DNA of 29,277 nt, taken from the NCBI GenBank assembly GCA_964428935.1, contig CAYSAG010000027.1, positions 1-29,277 of the forward strand, given 5' to 3'. The notes under the pieces are model-generated. The model was not told the DNA's origin and ran no database searches. It was given only the letters and a program-made list of their open reading frames with translations. This DNA is from JAADHY01 sp964428935. GTDB lineage: Bacteria > Planctomycetota > Planctomycetia > Planctomycetales > Planctomycetaceae. The position numbers and the translations under genes were made by a program. This document shows positions 1 through 7,472 of this stretch, piece after piece. Position 1 is the first letter of the stretch; each line of letters begins with the position of its first letter.

Positions 1-1
1 G

Positions 2-973
2 GAGCCGGTTTCGCCCGAGCTGGAAGAGGCTTTGAAGAAGTGGGAGCGGTCCTCGAGCCAAATTCGGACGCTGCAAGGCAAACACTACCGCTGGGTCTAC
101 GACACCGTCTTCAACGTGGAGAAACGGTCGCAGGGAGTGTTCTACTACGAGGCGCCGGACAAGGGACGGATTGACTTCGAAGGGCGCAAGCCGCTGCCGG
201 GTGAGGTCAGTCGTCGCGTCGACCCCCGCACGGGCAAGCCGTTCGAAATTCGACCCGACCAGGCCGAAATTTGGATTTGCGACGGCGAAGCGGTCTGGCA
301 AATCAATCCGGAGCAGAAGACGGCGGAACGGTTCGAAATTCCGCCGGAGCACCGCGGGAAGAACATCATTGACGGCCCGTTGCCGTTCCTGTTCGGAATG
401 CCGGCCGAAAAGGCGAAGCAGCGCTACTGGATTTCGTTCCTTCGCGACCCCAAGGAAACGGGCGACGAAATTTGGCTGCGGGTCGTCCCGCGCTGGCAAC
501 AAGACGCCGCGAACTACCGCGAGGCGGACATTATTCTCGACAAGAAAACCTACTTGCCGAAGGCCGTGCGTTTGCTGGACCCCGCCGGCACGAAGGAAAC
601 CGTCTTCCGTTTCGAAGACCTGAAGGTCAACCAGCGTCAAAGCATTTTCCAAAAGTTGCTCGGCGGGCGCGACCCGTTCAAACCGAACTTGCGCGGCTAC
701 AAAATTGCCAACCGCTCGGTCAGCCGGCCCGACGCCAAAGGGCCGACCGTGCCGTCGGTCATTGGGTTCCATTGGCAAGTGGCGGCGAAGGTACTGGAGC
801 GGAGCGGGTACGTGGTCAAGTACCGCCGCGGTTCACCGGCGACCCGCCGCGAACTGGTCTACATTGTCTACCAGCAAAACCCTGCTCCTCGAACGCCGGC
901 ACCAAAAGGCAGCGTGGTCGAGCTGACTCTTTACGACAAAGTGCCCGAGGACAGTTCGTCGCAGAAAAAGTGA
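2..973 (+). CDS. TIGR03009-type secreted protein with C-terminal PASTA domain (5' partial)
   Basis: The reading frame is open from the first bases of the window, so the true start and any signal peptide lie upstream. The visible part begins with EPVSPELEEALKKWERSSSQ. It continues with a lipoprotein-carrier-like beta-rich region: an early RWVYDTVFNVEKRSQGVFYY segment, then repeated D/E-W-I strands, then a DIILDKKTYLPKAVRLLD strand. This matches the TIGR03009 family, which as I recall is largely planctomycetal and resembles LolA-type folds. The last 70 or so residues (VPSVIGFHWQVAAKVLERSG through GSVVELTLYDK) look like a PASTA domain, a module known to bind peptidoglycan or beta-lactams. The function is unknown. 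An envelope location is inferred from the family and the PASTA module. The gene is convergent with the esterase, 91 bp between stops. Confidence 0.8.
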   Translation, partial: EPVSPELEEALKKWERSSSQIRTLQGKHYRWVYDTVFNVEKRSQGVFYYEAPDKGRIDFEGRKPLPGEVSRRVDPRTGKPFEIRPDQAEIWICDGEAVWQINPEQKTAERFEIPPEHRGKNIIDGPLPFLFGMPAEKAKQRYWISFLRDPKETGDEIWLRVVPRWQQDAANYREADIILDKKTYLPKAVRLLDPAGTKETVFRFEDLKVNQRQSIFQKLLGGRDPFKPNLRGYKIANRSVSRPDAKGPTVPSVIGFHWQVAAKVLERSGYVVKYRRGSPATRRELVYIVYQQNPAPRTPAPKGSVVELTLYDKVPEDSSSQKK

Positions 974-1017
974 CGGGCCTTCACGCCACCGTCGCGGCTT
1001 CGGACGTAGCCGGGCAG

Positions 1018-1043
1018 AAAAAAACCAGCGCTGGCCGACCAGC
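1018..1043 (-). terminator. Candidate rho-independent terminator of the esterase gene
   Basis: On the minus strand, just after the esterase stop, a short GCTGG/CCAGC stem with a TCGG loop is followed five bases later by seven consecutive Ts. The stem is short, so this is only a moderately strong call. It lies in the 91-bp gap between two convergent genes. Confidence 0.45.
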
Positions 1044-1064
1044 CACGCTTCGGCCCGCTCCCGC

Positions 1065-1970
1065 TCACCGGTGGTGTCGCCGGAAGAAAGACCAAATCAG
1101 GTCGTTGGCTGCAATGTCGTGGGTGGTTCGCCCCAGAAACCGCAGCGGCGGTTCGCGTCCCGGCCACGTGTGGCCTCCGCCGTGAATTTCGACCAACACC
1201 ACTTCCGCGCCGTCTCGGCCGGGACCGTAAGTCTTCTTTTCCACCCACGTGCCGTCGTCGGCTCGGTCCGGCAGTCGCTCCACCACCGGCTTGTCCGGGC
1301 AGCCGTTCGCCCGCACCCAGGCTTGAATGGTGTGCTCCACGGAAAAGAACCGAGTCAATGTAATGCTCCGCCGTCCGCGGCCGCCGGCGTACGGCACGAA
1401 CAAGTCGTCGGTTCCGTGGAAATGCAACACCGACACGGGCCGCTTGGGAGCACACGTGGCTCGGCCCATTGTCCCACTGACCGGTGCAATGGCCGCAAAG
1501 CGGTCCGACAGTTCGTCGGCCAGCCGGTAGCAAAAAATGGCTCCGTTCGACATGCCCGTGGCGTAGACGCGACGCGAGTCGACTCGAGCCACCTTCGCCA
1601 CTTCCCGTAGCAGCTCGCGCACGAACTTCACGTCGTCCACGTTGTTCCGGACCGCGTAGCCACAACAGTTGCCCGCGTTCCAAGTCAACAGCCGTCTGGT
1701 TCGACCGGTCCCGTTCGGGTAGACGACCAGGAACCCCTCTCGGTCCGCCGTTTCGTTCAAACCGCAGAAACGCACCATTTGGTCGGCGTTCGAGCCGCCG
1801 CCGTGGAAGACCAACACCAGCGGCACCGACCGGTGGCCGTCGTAGCTGGGCGGCACGTGCAGCAAGTACGTTCGCTCTCGTCCGTCCACCGTCAGCGACC
1901 GCCGGTAGTCGCCCGGTTGCAAGACGTTGGCACTAACAGCGGCCATGAGCAGCAACCCCGTGGTCGACAT
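1065..1970 (-). CDS. PHB depolymerase / LpqC-family esterase, secreted
   Basis: A 301-residue alpha/beta hydrolase of the polyhydroxybutyrate depolymerase/LpqC family (COG3509), which also includes feruloyl and acetylxylan esterases. Visible motifs are the oxyanion-hole HGGGSN (about residues 56-61), the nucleophile elbow GMSNG with Ser141, the acid region HGTDD (Asp188/189) and the catalytic His in GGGHTWPG (His267). The first 15 residues are weakly hydrophobic and could be a short signal peptide, so export is plausible. The ATG at 1970 has a GAGGA Shine-Dalgarno seven bases upstream. An in-frame extension further upstream is Arg/Ser-rich and unlike coding sequence. The substrate could be a polyester or an esterified plant polysaccharide; the sequence does not decide. 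It sits 184 bp downstream of the rhomboid gene on the same strand. Confidence 0.88.
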   Translation of the reverse strand: MSTTGLLLMAAVSANVLQPGDYRRSLTVDGRERTYLLHVPPSYDGHRSVPLVLVFHGGGSNADQMVRFCGLNETADREGFLVVYPNGTGRTRRLLTWNAGNCCGYAVRNNVDDVKFVRELLREVAKVARVDSRRVYATGMSNGAIFCYRLADELSDRFAAIAPVSGTMGRATCAPKRPVSVLHFHGTDDLFVPYAGGRGRRSITLTRFFSVEHTIQAWVRANGCPDKPVVERLPDRADDGTWVEKKTYGPGRDGAEVVLVEIHGGGHTWPGREPPLRFLGRTTHDIAANDLIWSFFRRHHR

Positions 1971-2154
1971 GTTTTCGTCCTCGCGACTGTCCCAAAGCCG
2001 GGCACCGCTCGACCCGCTCTCGCTGCGAGCCGCGTTCGACCGGCGGCGAATTGTAGCGAGTGCTGCGTCGCAACGGAAAAACAGCAGCGAGCCGCACCTG
2101 TCGGCGGCGCCAGCCGCGGGTTGCAACAGCACACCCAACGCGACCACGTCCCGG

Positions 2155-3402
2155 TCACTTCCGGCCGCTCCGTCGCTCCGCCCGCCTGTGCAGCTTGTCG
2201 GCTCGCCGACACATGGCCGCGTACGCTCGCACCCACTTTTTCGGCAGCTGGCGAGGGTCCACTTGCTGCAGCAACCGCCTCGCCTCGTCCCCTTCCTTCG
2301 ACGCTAGGCACAGACTGGCCAACTGCATGCACGCCGCCGTGTGGTGCCGTCCGTCCGGGAACCGGCGGATGTACTCGCGCAACAGCTCTTTGGCGTCCGA
2401 CCAGCGTTTGGCCTGACCCAAGCCGACGGCCAGACGCCACAGCTCCTGCTCGGACAGCGCCGGAAAGCCGCCCGCCCGCTGCAACTCGCAGTACGCGCGG
2501 AACGCCTCGACCGCTCGGCCTTCGGCAATGGCTCGTCGAATTTGCTGCACCGAGACGGTTTGGACCCGGAGCGGCTTCACGTCCGAGCCGCTCCGGTCGT
2601 CGTCCGCCGAGGACGACGTAGCTGTGGGTGACTCCGCACCGCCGGTCTTCGCGCTGTCCGAACGCGACGAGTGTCCGAAAAGCTTGGCCCGAGTTGCTTC
2701 GACGCGGTACTCGTACGGTTCCTTCCGTCGTCTCCTCTTCCGGTTCTCCAACAGACTGAACAGGTCCCAGTCTTCGCAGTCGACCCAACCTCGCCGCAGC
2801 ATGTACGCGCCAACGGCCGCTCCCAGGACGGCTCCTGTCAAGTGGCCGACGGCCGAGCCGACTTGAAAGCCTTCCCCGAGCGCGTAGTACAAATTCAACC
2901 CCAAGTACAGCAACGCTACGCCGTAGACGGGCATGTCCCACCAAAAGGGCCTCCACCACACGAAGGCGAGTAGGGTGATTTCGTTGACGGGAGCCCAAAG
3001 CAGGGCAATGCCGAGCAGCCCGAAAAGGCACACCGACGACCCACCGGCCATCGCTGGCGACGCGGCGAACCAACCCAGCGTCTGCAGCCAGAGCCCGCCG
3101 AACACACCAATCAGCAAGTACACGGTCAGGAACCGGACCAAACCAATCTTGCCCTCGACAATCAGCCCGAAGCACCACAGGAACAGCATGTTGCCGACCA
3201 GGTGGTCGAGGCCGAAGTGGACGAAGTTGTAAGTGAGCCACTCCAAAGGACGCAGTCCCTGGCCGAAGTGAAGGGCCCACGCTTCTGCGGCCGGTCCTAA
3301 ACCCGCGGCCGTCCACACGAAGGCAGCGACGTTGGCCACAATGAGTCCGCCCGTTCCCCAGGGGCGGTGGTAAAGAGGTGCGTCGGTGCCAACGGGAATC
3401 AT
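2155..3402 (-). CDS. Rhomboid family intramembrane serine protease with TPR-like C-terminal region
   Basis: A 415-residue membrane protein. Residues 15-200 hold about six hydrophobic segments with rhomboid landmarks: HLVGNMLFLWCFG (His67, Asn71), the TM4 nucleophile motif GGSSVCLFGLLG (Ser123) and the TM6 general base in VGSAVGHLTGAVLG (His187). The Gly that usually follows the Ser (GxSG) is Val here. Residues 220-270 form a charged, Ser/Asp-rich linker. Residues 280-400 are alpha-helical and TPR-like (SVQQIRRAIAEGRAVEAFRA, LASLCLASKEGDEARRLLQQ), probably cytoplasmic and used for substrate or partner binding. The ATG at 3402 is preceded by GGAAAGGA. The substrate is unknown. The same-strand esterase follows and may be co-transcribed. 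Confidence 0.9.
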   Translation of the reverse strand: MIPVGTDAPLYHRPWGTGGLIVANVAAFVWTAAGLGPAAEAWALHFGQGLRPLEWLTYNFVHFGLDHLVGNMLFLWCFGLIVEGKIGLVRFLTVYLLIGVFGGLWLQTLGWFAASPAMAGGSSVCLFGLLGIALLWAPVNEITLLAFVWWRPFWWDMPVYGVALLYLGLNLYYALGEGFQVGSAVGHLTGAVLGAAVGAYMLRRGWVDCEDWDLFSLLENRKRRRRKEPYEYRVEATRAKLFGHSSRSDSAKTGGAESPTATSSSADDDRSGSDVKPLRVQTVSVQQIRRAIAEGRAVEAFRAYCELQRAGGFPALSEQELWRLAVGLGQAKRWSDAKELLREYIRRFPDGRHHTAACMQLASLCLASKEGDEARRLLQQVDPRQLPKKWVRAYAAMCRRADKLHRRAERRSGRK

Positions 3403-3945
3403 TCAGACGTCCTTTCCGTAGAGACGTTCGAGACAGCTCGACGTGTCCGGCACGAACCGGCTTTCCGACCGAAGCCGTCGCGACGGGAGCGGCTCACGAG
3501 GTCTCTTTCCCCTTTGAGCGCACGCCGCGACTCACGCCACGGCCGGCTCATTCTAGCACGGTGTGAACGGAAATGCCCTCTGTCCGCTCGGCCCGGTCCA
3601 ACAAGGGAGTTTGTCCGCGGCGACCTCCCTCGCCGAGCCGCGTGGTCCGTCCCTGGGGCCGGTCGAAGCGGTTCGGGGCAACGCGCGAAATTTTGCGGAG
3701 CGTGGACGCTGGCGGTTCCTGAAACGAACGAATTTTCGTAGGCTCTAGCGGACGCCGGACTGTAACATCCGCCGTCGGCCTCCGCGTGCGGCGCGGAAGG
3801 CCGGCTCGCCAGCAACTCGCGAGAGTCGTCCTCGTCGTGTCGTGAGCGCCGGCGACGCAGAGCAGACCGAGCAGACACAAACCGGTCGTCGCTCAGCGGC
3901 CGGCTCGCAGACCCGTCTTTCTCGGGCTTCTCGTGGACCGACAGA
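3403..3945. other. Intergenic gap between divergent rhomboid and arsC genes
   Basis: A 543-bp GC-rich divergent gap. The open frames in it are Arg/Ser/Pro-rich, have no family resemblance and look like chance frames. It must hold the promoters of both flanking genes, but I cannot pick out a convincing -35/-10 pair. Confidence 0.5.
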
Positions 3946-4392
3946 ATGCCGAAGCTGAAAGTCCTCTTCCTTTGCACGGGCAATTCCTGTCGCAGTCAAA
4001 TGGCCGAAGGCTGGGCTCGGCACCTGAAAGCCGACGTCTTGGAACCGTACTCGGCCGGTGTCGAGGTTCACGGTTTGAACCCCTACGCCGTTCGGGTCAT
4101 GGCTGAGGTGGGGGTGGACATTTCCGGTCAACGGTCGAAGCACGTGGACGAGCTGCGGGGAATCGACTTCGACTACGTGGTCACGGTTTGTTCGGACGCG
4201 CGGGAGCGTTGTCCGGTCTTTCCCGGCGCCGGCCAGGTTCGGCACGTCCCCTTCGACGACCCGCCGCGTCTGGCGGCTCGGGCGAAGTCGGAAGAGGAAG
4301 CGTTGCAGTACTACCGGCGGGTGCGGGACGAGATTCGCCGGTTTGTCGAGTCGCTGCCTGAGGCGCTGCGGCGGGCGGGCGAGCGAGCGTGA
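3946..4392 (+). CDS. arsC: Arsenate reductase, thioredoxin-dependent (low-molecular-weight PTPase fold)
   Basis: A 148-residue protein with the P-loop CTGNSCRSQMAEGWARH at residues 10-26. It carries the three redox cysteines of the thioredoxin-coupled arsenate reductases at exactly the classical positions, Cys10, Cys82 and Cys89 (VTVCSDARERCPVFPG). The acid loop is FDDPP (Asp104/105). In this family Cys10 attacks arsenate, and the Cys82-Cys89 disulfide is then reduced by thioredoxin, giving arsenite. That Cys triad separates it from plain tyrosine phosphatases, which lack Cys82/89. The enzyme is cytoplasmic. No arsenite exporter or ArsR lies nearby, so any efflux step is encoded elsewhere. 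The Shine-Dalgarno before the ATG is weak. The superoxide reductase gene follows after 367 bp on the same strand. Confidence 0.9.
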   Translation: MPKLKVLFLCTGNSCRSQMAEGWARHLKADVLEPYSAGVEVHGLNPYAVRVMAEVGVDISGQRSKHVDELRGIDFDYVVTVCSDARERCPVFPGAGQVRHVPFDDPPRLAARAKSEEEALQYYRRVRDEIRRFVESLPEALRRAGERA

Positions 4393-4759
4393 CCCGTCAC
4401 AGGTGACGGCGGTCGGTCGGCGCGTCGGGCCGCCTGGCAAGCGAACCTTGTTGTCCGACGAACTCGCTTGCCTGCCGCACCGCTCGGCCCAGTCGGCCGG
4501 GCGGCCGCAAAGGTCCGTCTTGGACTCTGGCCCACGCCGCGTCGGCTCGAATTCTCAACAGAACGCGTTTCTTTTCTCAACATTGGCATTTGTGAACGAC
4601 GAGAACGTTGTCCGGTGTGTTCGGTCTTCGCTAAAGTGGCCACCGGCCGTGTCTAAACGAGCAGCCCGGGCGCTCGTCTTGAGTGCGGCCGGAGGGAACG
4701 AAGTGGACGTGCTCCAATTGCGGACGACGTGTGTTCTCAAGTCGAAAAGGAGTGAAGCC
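4393..4759. other. Intergenic gap upstream of superoxide reductase
   Basis: A 367-bp gap with no supported ORF. It holds the promoter candidate at 4608-4637 and the AAGGAG ribosome-binding site of the next gene at about 4747-4752. Confidence 0.45.
4608..4637 (+). promoter_or_regulatory. Candidate sigma70-like promoter of the superoxide reductase gene
   Basis: TTGTCC and TAAAGT are separated by 18 bp. The -10 hexamer is identical to the one in the xylR promoter candidate, and both sit in a C-TAAAGT-GG context. A transcript from here would have a leader of about 115 nt. Confidence 0.35.
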
Positions 4760-5176
4760 ATGCCGAAGATCAACAGCTACGTCGACATTTCGACCATTGA
4801 CCGGGAAGCCAAGAAGGACTACATCGACCGTCACTCGCCCTTCATTGAGTGCCCCTCGACGGCCAAGGCGGGTGAGAAGTTTCCGGTCACGGTTCGAGTG
4901 GGCAAGGAGTACTCGCACCCGGACGACCCCGACCACTACATTAAAAGCATTTCGCTTTTCAACGGCGAGACGTTGTTGGCCGAGGCGAACTTCACGGCCG
5001 GCGCGTTGGGAGGACAGGGACAGAAGGGGCAGGCCGAGGTGACGTTTTTTGTCGTCCCGACCGGCCGGAAAATGCGTCTGTCGGCACTGGCCTACTGCAC
5101 CAAGCACGGTCTGTGGGAAGGGACGCCGGTTGAGGTGACGGTCGAAGAAGCGTCGGAGGGCTCGTCGGAAGGGTGA
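4760..5176 (+). CDS. Superoxide reductase-like protein (class II SORL domain)
   Basis: A 138-residue protein with the full iron ligand set of a superoxide reductase centre: His25 (IDRHSPF), His53 and His59 (YSHPDDPDHYI), Cys113 and His116 (YCTKHGLWEG). Such a [Fe(His)4(Cys)] site reduces superoxide to hydrogen peroxide without producing oxygen, with rubredoxin or a similar donor. There is no N-terminal desulforedoxin domain. In well-studied enzymes Glu and Lys precede the first His; here they are Asp23 and Arg24. The ATG at 4760 has a strong AAGGAG ribosome-binding site eight bases upstream. It is cytoplasmic and lies downstream of arsC, which suggests a small stress-defence segment, but no rubredoxin gene is next to it. 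Confidence 0.87.
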   Translation: MPKINSYVDISTIDREAKKDYIDRHSPFIECPSTAKAGEKFPVTVRVGKEYSHPDDPDHYIKSISLFNGETLLAEANFTAGALGGQGQKGQAEVTFFVVPTGRKMRLSALAYCTKHGLWEGTPVEVTVEEASEGSSEG

Positions 5177-5204
5177 GCCTCCGCGGTGCGGCGGGTCGAG
5201 GCTT

Positions 5205-5246
5205 GGACCAGCCGGTTGCACTGGTCCGCCCGGCGCCGGCTGGTCC
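5205..5246. repeat. 11-bp inverted repeat between convergent SOR and xylR genes
   Basis: GGACCAGCCGG (5205-5215) and CCGGCTGGTCC (5236-5246) form a perfect 11-bp stem with a 20-nt loop. The loop carries one copy of TGGTCCGCC, which is repeated across the 3' arm. There is no T-run on either side, so it may be an RNA end-stabilising hairpin or a weak bidirectional terminator. Confidence 0.5.
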
Positions 5247-5372
5247 GCCCCGAAACGCGGCTCGTTTGTCGAAAGCTCGGCAGCCGAACGGTGGCCGGCC
5301 GCGTTCGTCTCAGACGGCCGTGGCCGCTCGAAGCCGAAGGCGGCCGTCCGCTGAGCGCCCGTCGAGCCGAGG

Positions 5373-6542
5373 TCAGGGCGGAGCCAGACCGCTTTGAGCC
5401 TGACGGCGGTACTGGCCGGGAGTCGAGCCGACTTCTCGCTTGAAGACCACGCTCATGTACTCCGGGTGGACGAAGCCGGCCAACTGAGCAATTTGTTCCA
5501 GCGTCAGGTCGGTTTCGGCCAGCAATTGCTTGATTCGCTTGATTTGGACGTTGCGGATTTCGCGTTGCGGCGAGCGGCGCAGGTACTTGCGGAACCGCCG
5601 TTCCAGCATGCTGCGGGAAAGGGGGACCTGGCGCAGCACGTCGTCGACGCTGATGCCCTCGCAAGCGTGCTCGCGAATGAACCGCACGGCGGCGGCGACG
5701 TCTGGGTCGTCGATTGCGTAGACGTCGGTGGACTGGCGAGTGGCAATTCCCAAGGGCTCGACCAACCGTAGTCCCCGTTCGGGTTTCTGGCCGTCCATGA
5801 GTTGGTCGAGCAGCTCGGCGGCTTCGTAGCCCACCCGCTCGGCGTTCGGAATCACACTGGACAGCGGCGGGTCGCACAGCTCGCACAGCAGTTCGTCGTT
5901 GTCCACGCCAATGACGGCCACCTCTTCCGGAACGGCCAGGTCGACTCGACTGCACGCGTCCAGAACGTGCTGGCCCCGCACGTCGTTGCAAGCCATGACT
6001 CCGACGGGCCGAGGAAGCTGAAGCAACCACTCGGCCAACCGCCGTTGAGTTGCTTCCCAGGGGTGACGGTCCGTCCCGTACCAGGGCGAACGGAACACGG
6101 CCACTACGTGGCCAGCCGAGGCCGCTTCTTGTTGAAAGCCGGCCAAACGCAACTCCGACCAGTGCTCCCGCGAAAAGCCGCAAAAGGCCAACCGTTGAAA
6201 GCCCCGGTCCATGAGGTACTGGGCGGCCATGCGACCGATGGTTCGCTGGTCGGACCAAATGGCAAACGGGGCGGGGTCGGCGTAGCGGTCGGTGAGGTCG
6301 ACCAACGGAATCCCGGCGCGTTCCACAATTCGCCGCAGCGAGCGGTTCGTGGAGCGAGAAATGATTCCGTCGCCACGCCAGTCTTTCAGCCAAAGAGGCA
6401 ACCGACTGGTCAAAGCTCTTTGCTCGAGAAAAATCGACCAGCGGTTGTGCGACCGCAGGTAGCGGTTGATGCCTCGCAGAATCTGCTGTCCGTAAATGCT
6501 GGACGTTTCCACGAGAAGGGCGACGTGCTTCTTCTGCGCCAT
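5373..6542 (-). CDS. xylR: XylR-like transcriptional regulator (periplasmic-binding-like sensor + AraC HTH)
   Basis: A 389-residue regulator starting MAQKKHVALLVETSSIYGQQ. Residues 5-275 form a LacI-type sugar-binding fold (SSIYGQQILRGINRYLRSH, AQYLMDRGFQRLAFCGF, VPEEVAVIGVDND). Residues 282-381 are an AraC double helix-turn-helix (DLTLEQIAQLAGFVHPEYMS, FKREVGSTPGQYRR). This sensor-plus-AraC order is that of E. coli XylR, where xylose binding activates xylose-use genes. The effector here is unknown, because no xylose isomerase or transporter is adjacent. The nearest sugar gene is the divergent galK. The ATG at 6542 starts the conserved domain directly; the frame runs on upstream but is Arg/Ser-rich and not conserved-looking. 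A good promoter lies at 6631-6659. Confidence 0.88.
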   Translation of the reverse strand: MAQKKHVALLVETSSIYGQQILRGINRYLRSHNRWSIFLEQRALTSRLPLWLKDWRGDGIISRSTNRSLRRIVERAGIPLVDLTDRYADPAPFAIWSDQRTIGRMAAQYLMDRGFQRLAFCGFSREHWSELRLAGFQQEAASAGHVVAVFRSPWYGTDRHPWEATQRRLAEWLLQLPRPVGVMACNDVRGQHVLDACSRVDLAVPEEVAVIGVDNDELLCELCDPPLSSVIPNAERVGYEAAELLDQLMDGQKPERGLRLVEPLGIATRQSTDVYAIDDPDVAAAVRFIREHACEGISVDDVLRQVPLSRSMLERRFRKYLRRSPQREIRNVQIKRIKQLLAETDLTLEQIAQLAGFVHPEYMSVVFKREVGSTPGQYRRQAQSGLAPP

Positions 6543-6630
6543 GAGCGAGAACCCCGAAGACCGGACCGGGCGAAAGGAAACACGGTACGGGAAGCCGCCG
6601 TCGAGCCAGCGGCCAGAGAACCGAATCCCC

Positions 6631-6659
6631 ACTTTAGTGACCGTCGAAAAATGTTTCAA
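6631..6659 (-). promoter_or_regulatory. Candidate promoter of xylR
   Basis: On the minus strand TTGAAA and TAAAGT are separated by exactly 17 bp, close to the sigma70 consensus. The downstream start codon is about 82 nt after the expected transcription start. This is among the best -35/-10 pairs in the window. Confidence 0.5.
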
Positions 6660-6859
6660 CGGGCTGTGAGTTTTCGTCGCGCGCCGGTCGGTCACGCGGG
6701 AAGACGGGAAGCGTGTTCTGGAGCAAGGCGTTGTGCGAGCGAGCCAGTGAAAGACGGCGCAGCCGAATTGAGAACGCTTTGCGTGCGACGGCGTTGGGTG
6801 CGACACGGTCAAATGGTTTCCGTCGCAAAAATTCTCAAAAAATGACCCCGCAAGTCTCA

Positions 6860-6887
6860 TTGTCGTCGCCCGGGCTTGGGTTAAGAT
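6860..6887 (+). promoter_or_regulatory. Weak candidate promoter facing galK
   Basis: TTGTCG and TAAGAT are separated by 16 bp. It would leave a leader of about 580 nt before galK, which is long, so another start closer to the gene is quite possible. Confidence 0.22.
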
Positions 6888-7472
6888 GCTTTCGCCAGGT
6901 GACTTTTGGTTCCTGGCGGACGGGGAGAAACGGTCTCCCTCGGGACAACGTTGGCTGGGCGCCAGAGCCCTCCTTGGTGATTGAATCGCCCTCTCCCGAC
7001 GAACGTCAGTGTGACGCGTTGCTGCAGCGTCGTTCAGCCACGGCCCGAGGGAGATTTTTCTTGTCAGTGGCTTCCAGAAAGGAGTCGGCACGGCTGGGGA
7101 GCCGTCGCCGTTCTTTGGGCACTGGGCGGTCCGGTTGACGCCCAGCGGCTTGCCGCCTGAGCTCTCGCGGTCCGCGCGCTGGCGCGGTCGTGCCAACTTG
7201 TGCGCAAGGCTTTGCCGGTGCGCGCGGCCCAAGCCAGCGTGGCGACTGGCTCGCTCGCGAACAGAAGAAAGCCCGAGCGTGTCCAGGGGTTCGTCCGCTT
7301 TTTTGCGGGCATTCGCGAGCGTGGACTGACCGGACGGGCTTGGCGGAGCCAGCGTTGGAGCAGACACCGTCGGCAGCCACGACGGAGCGGGGCCCTTCCG
7401 CAATGTCAGGACAGCCTCGAGGGAGCTTTCGGAAAGTTCGTTTCGTTCGAGTGCAACGACGGGCGAGAAACA

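Larger units (their letters stand above)
6543..7472. other. 930-bp divergent gap between xylR and galK
   Basis: No supportable gene. The open frames are Arg/Ala/Ser-rich chance frames. The part at 6600-6900 is less GC-rich and holds the xylR promoter (6631-6659) and a weaker candidate facing galK (6860-6887). I see no long palindrome that could be named as the regulator's operator. Confidence 0.5.
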
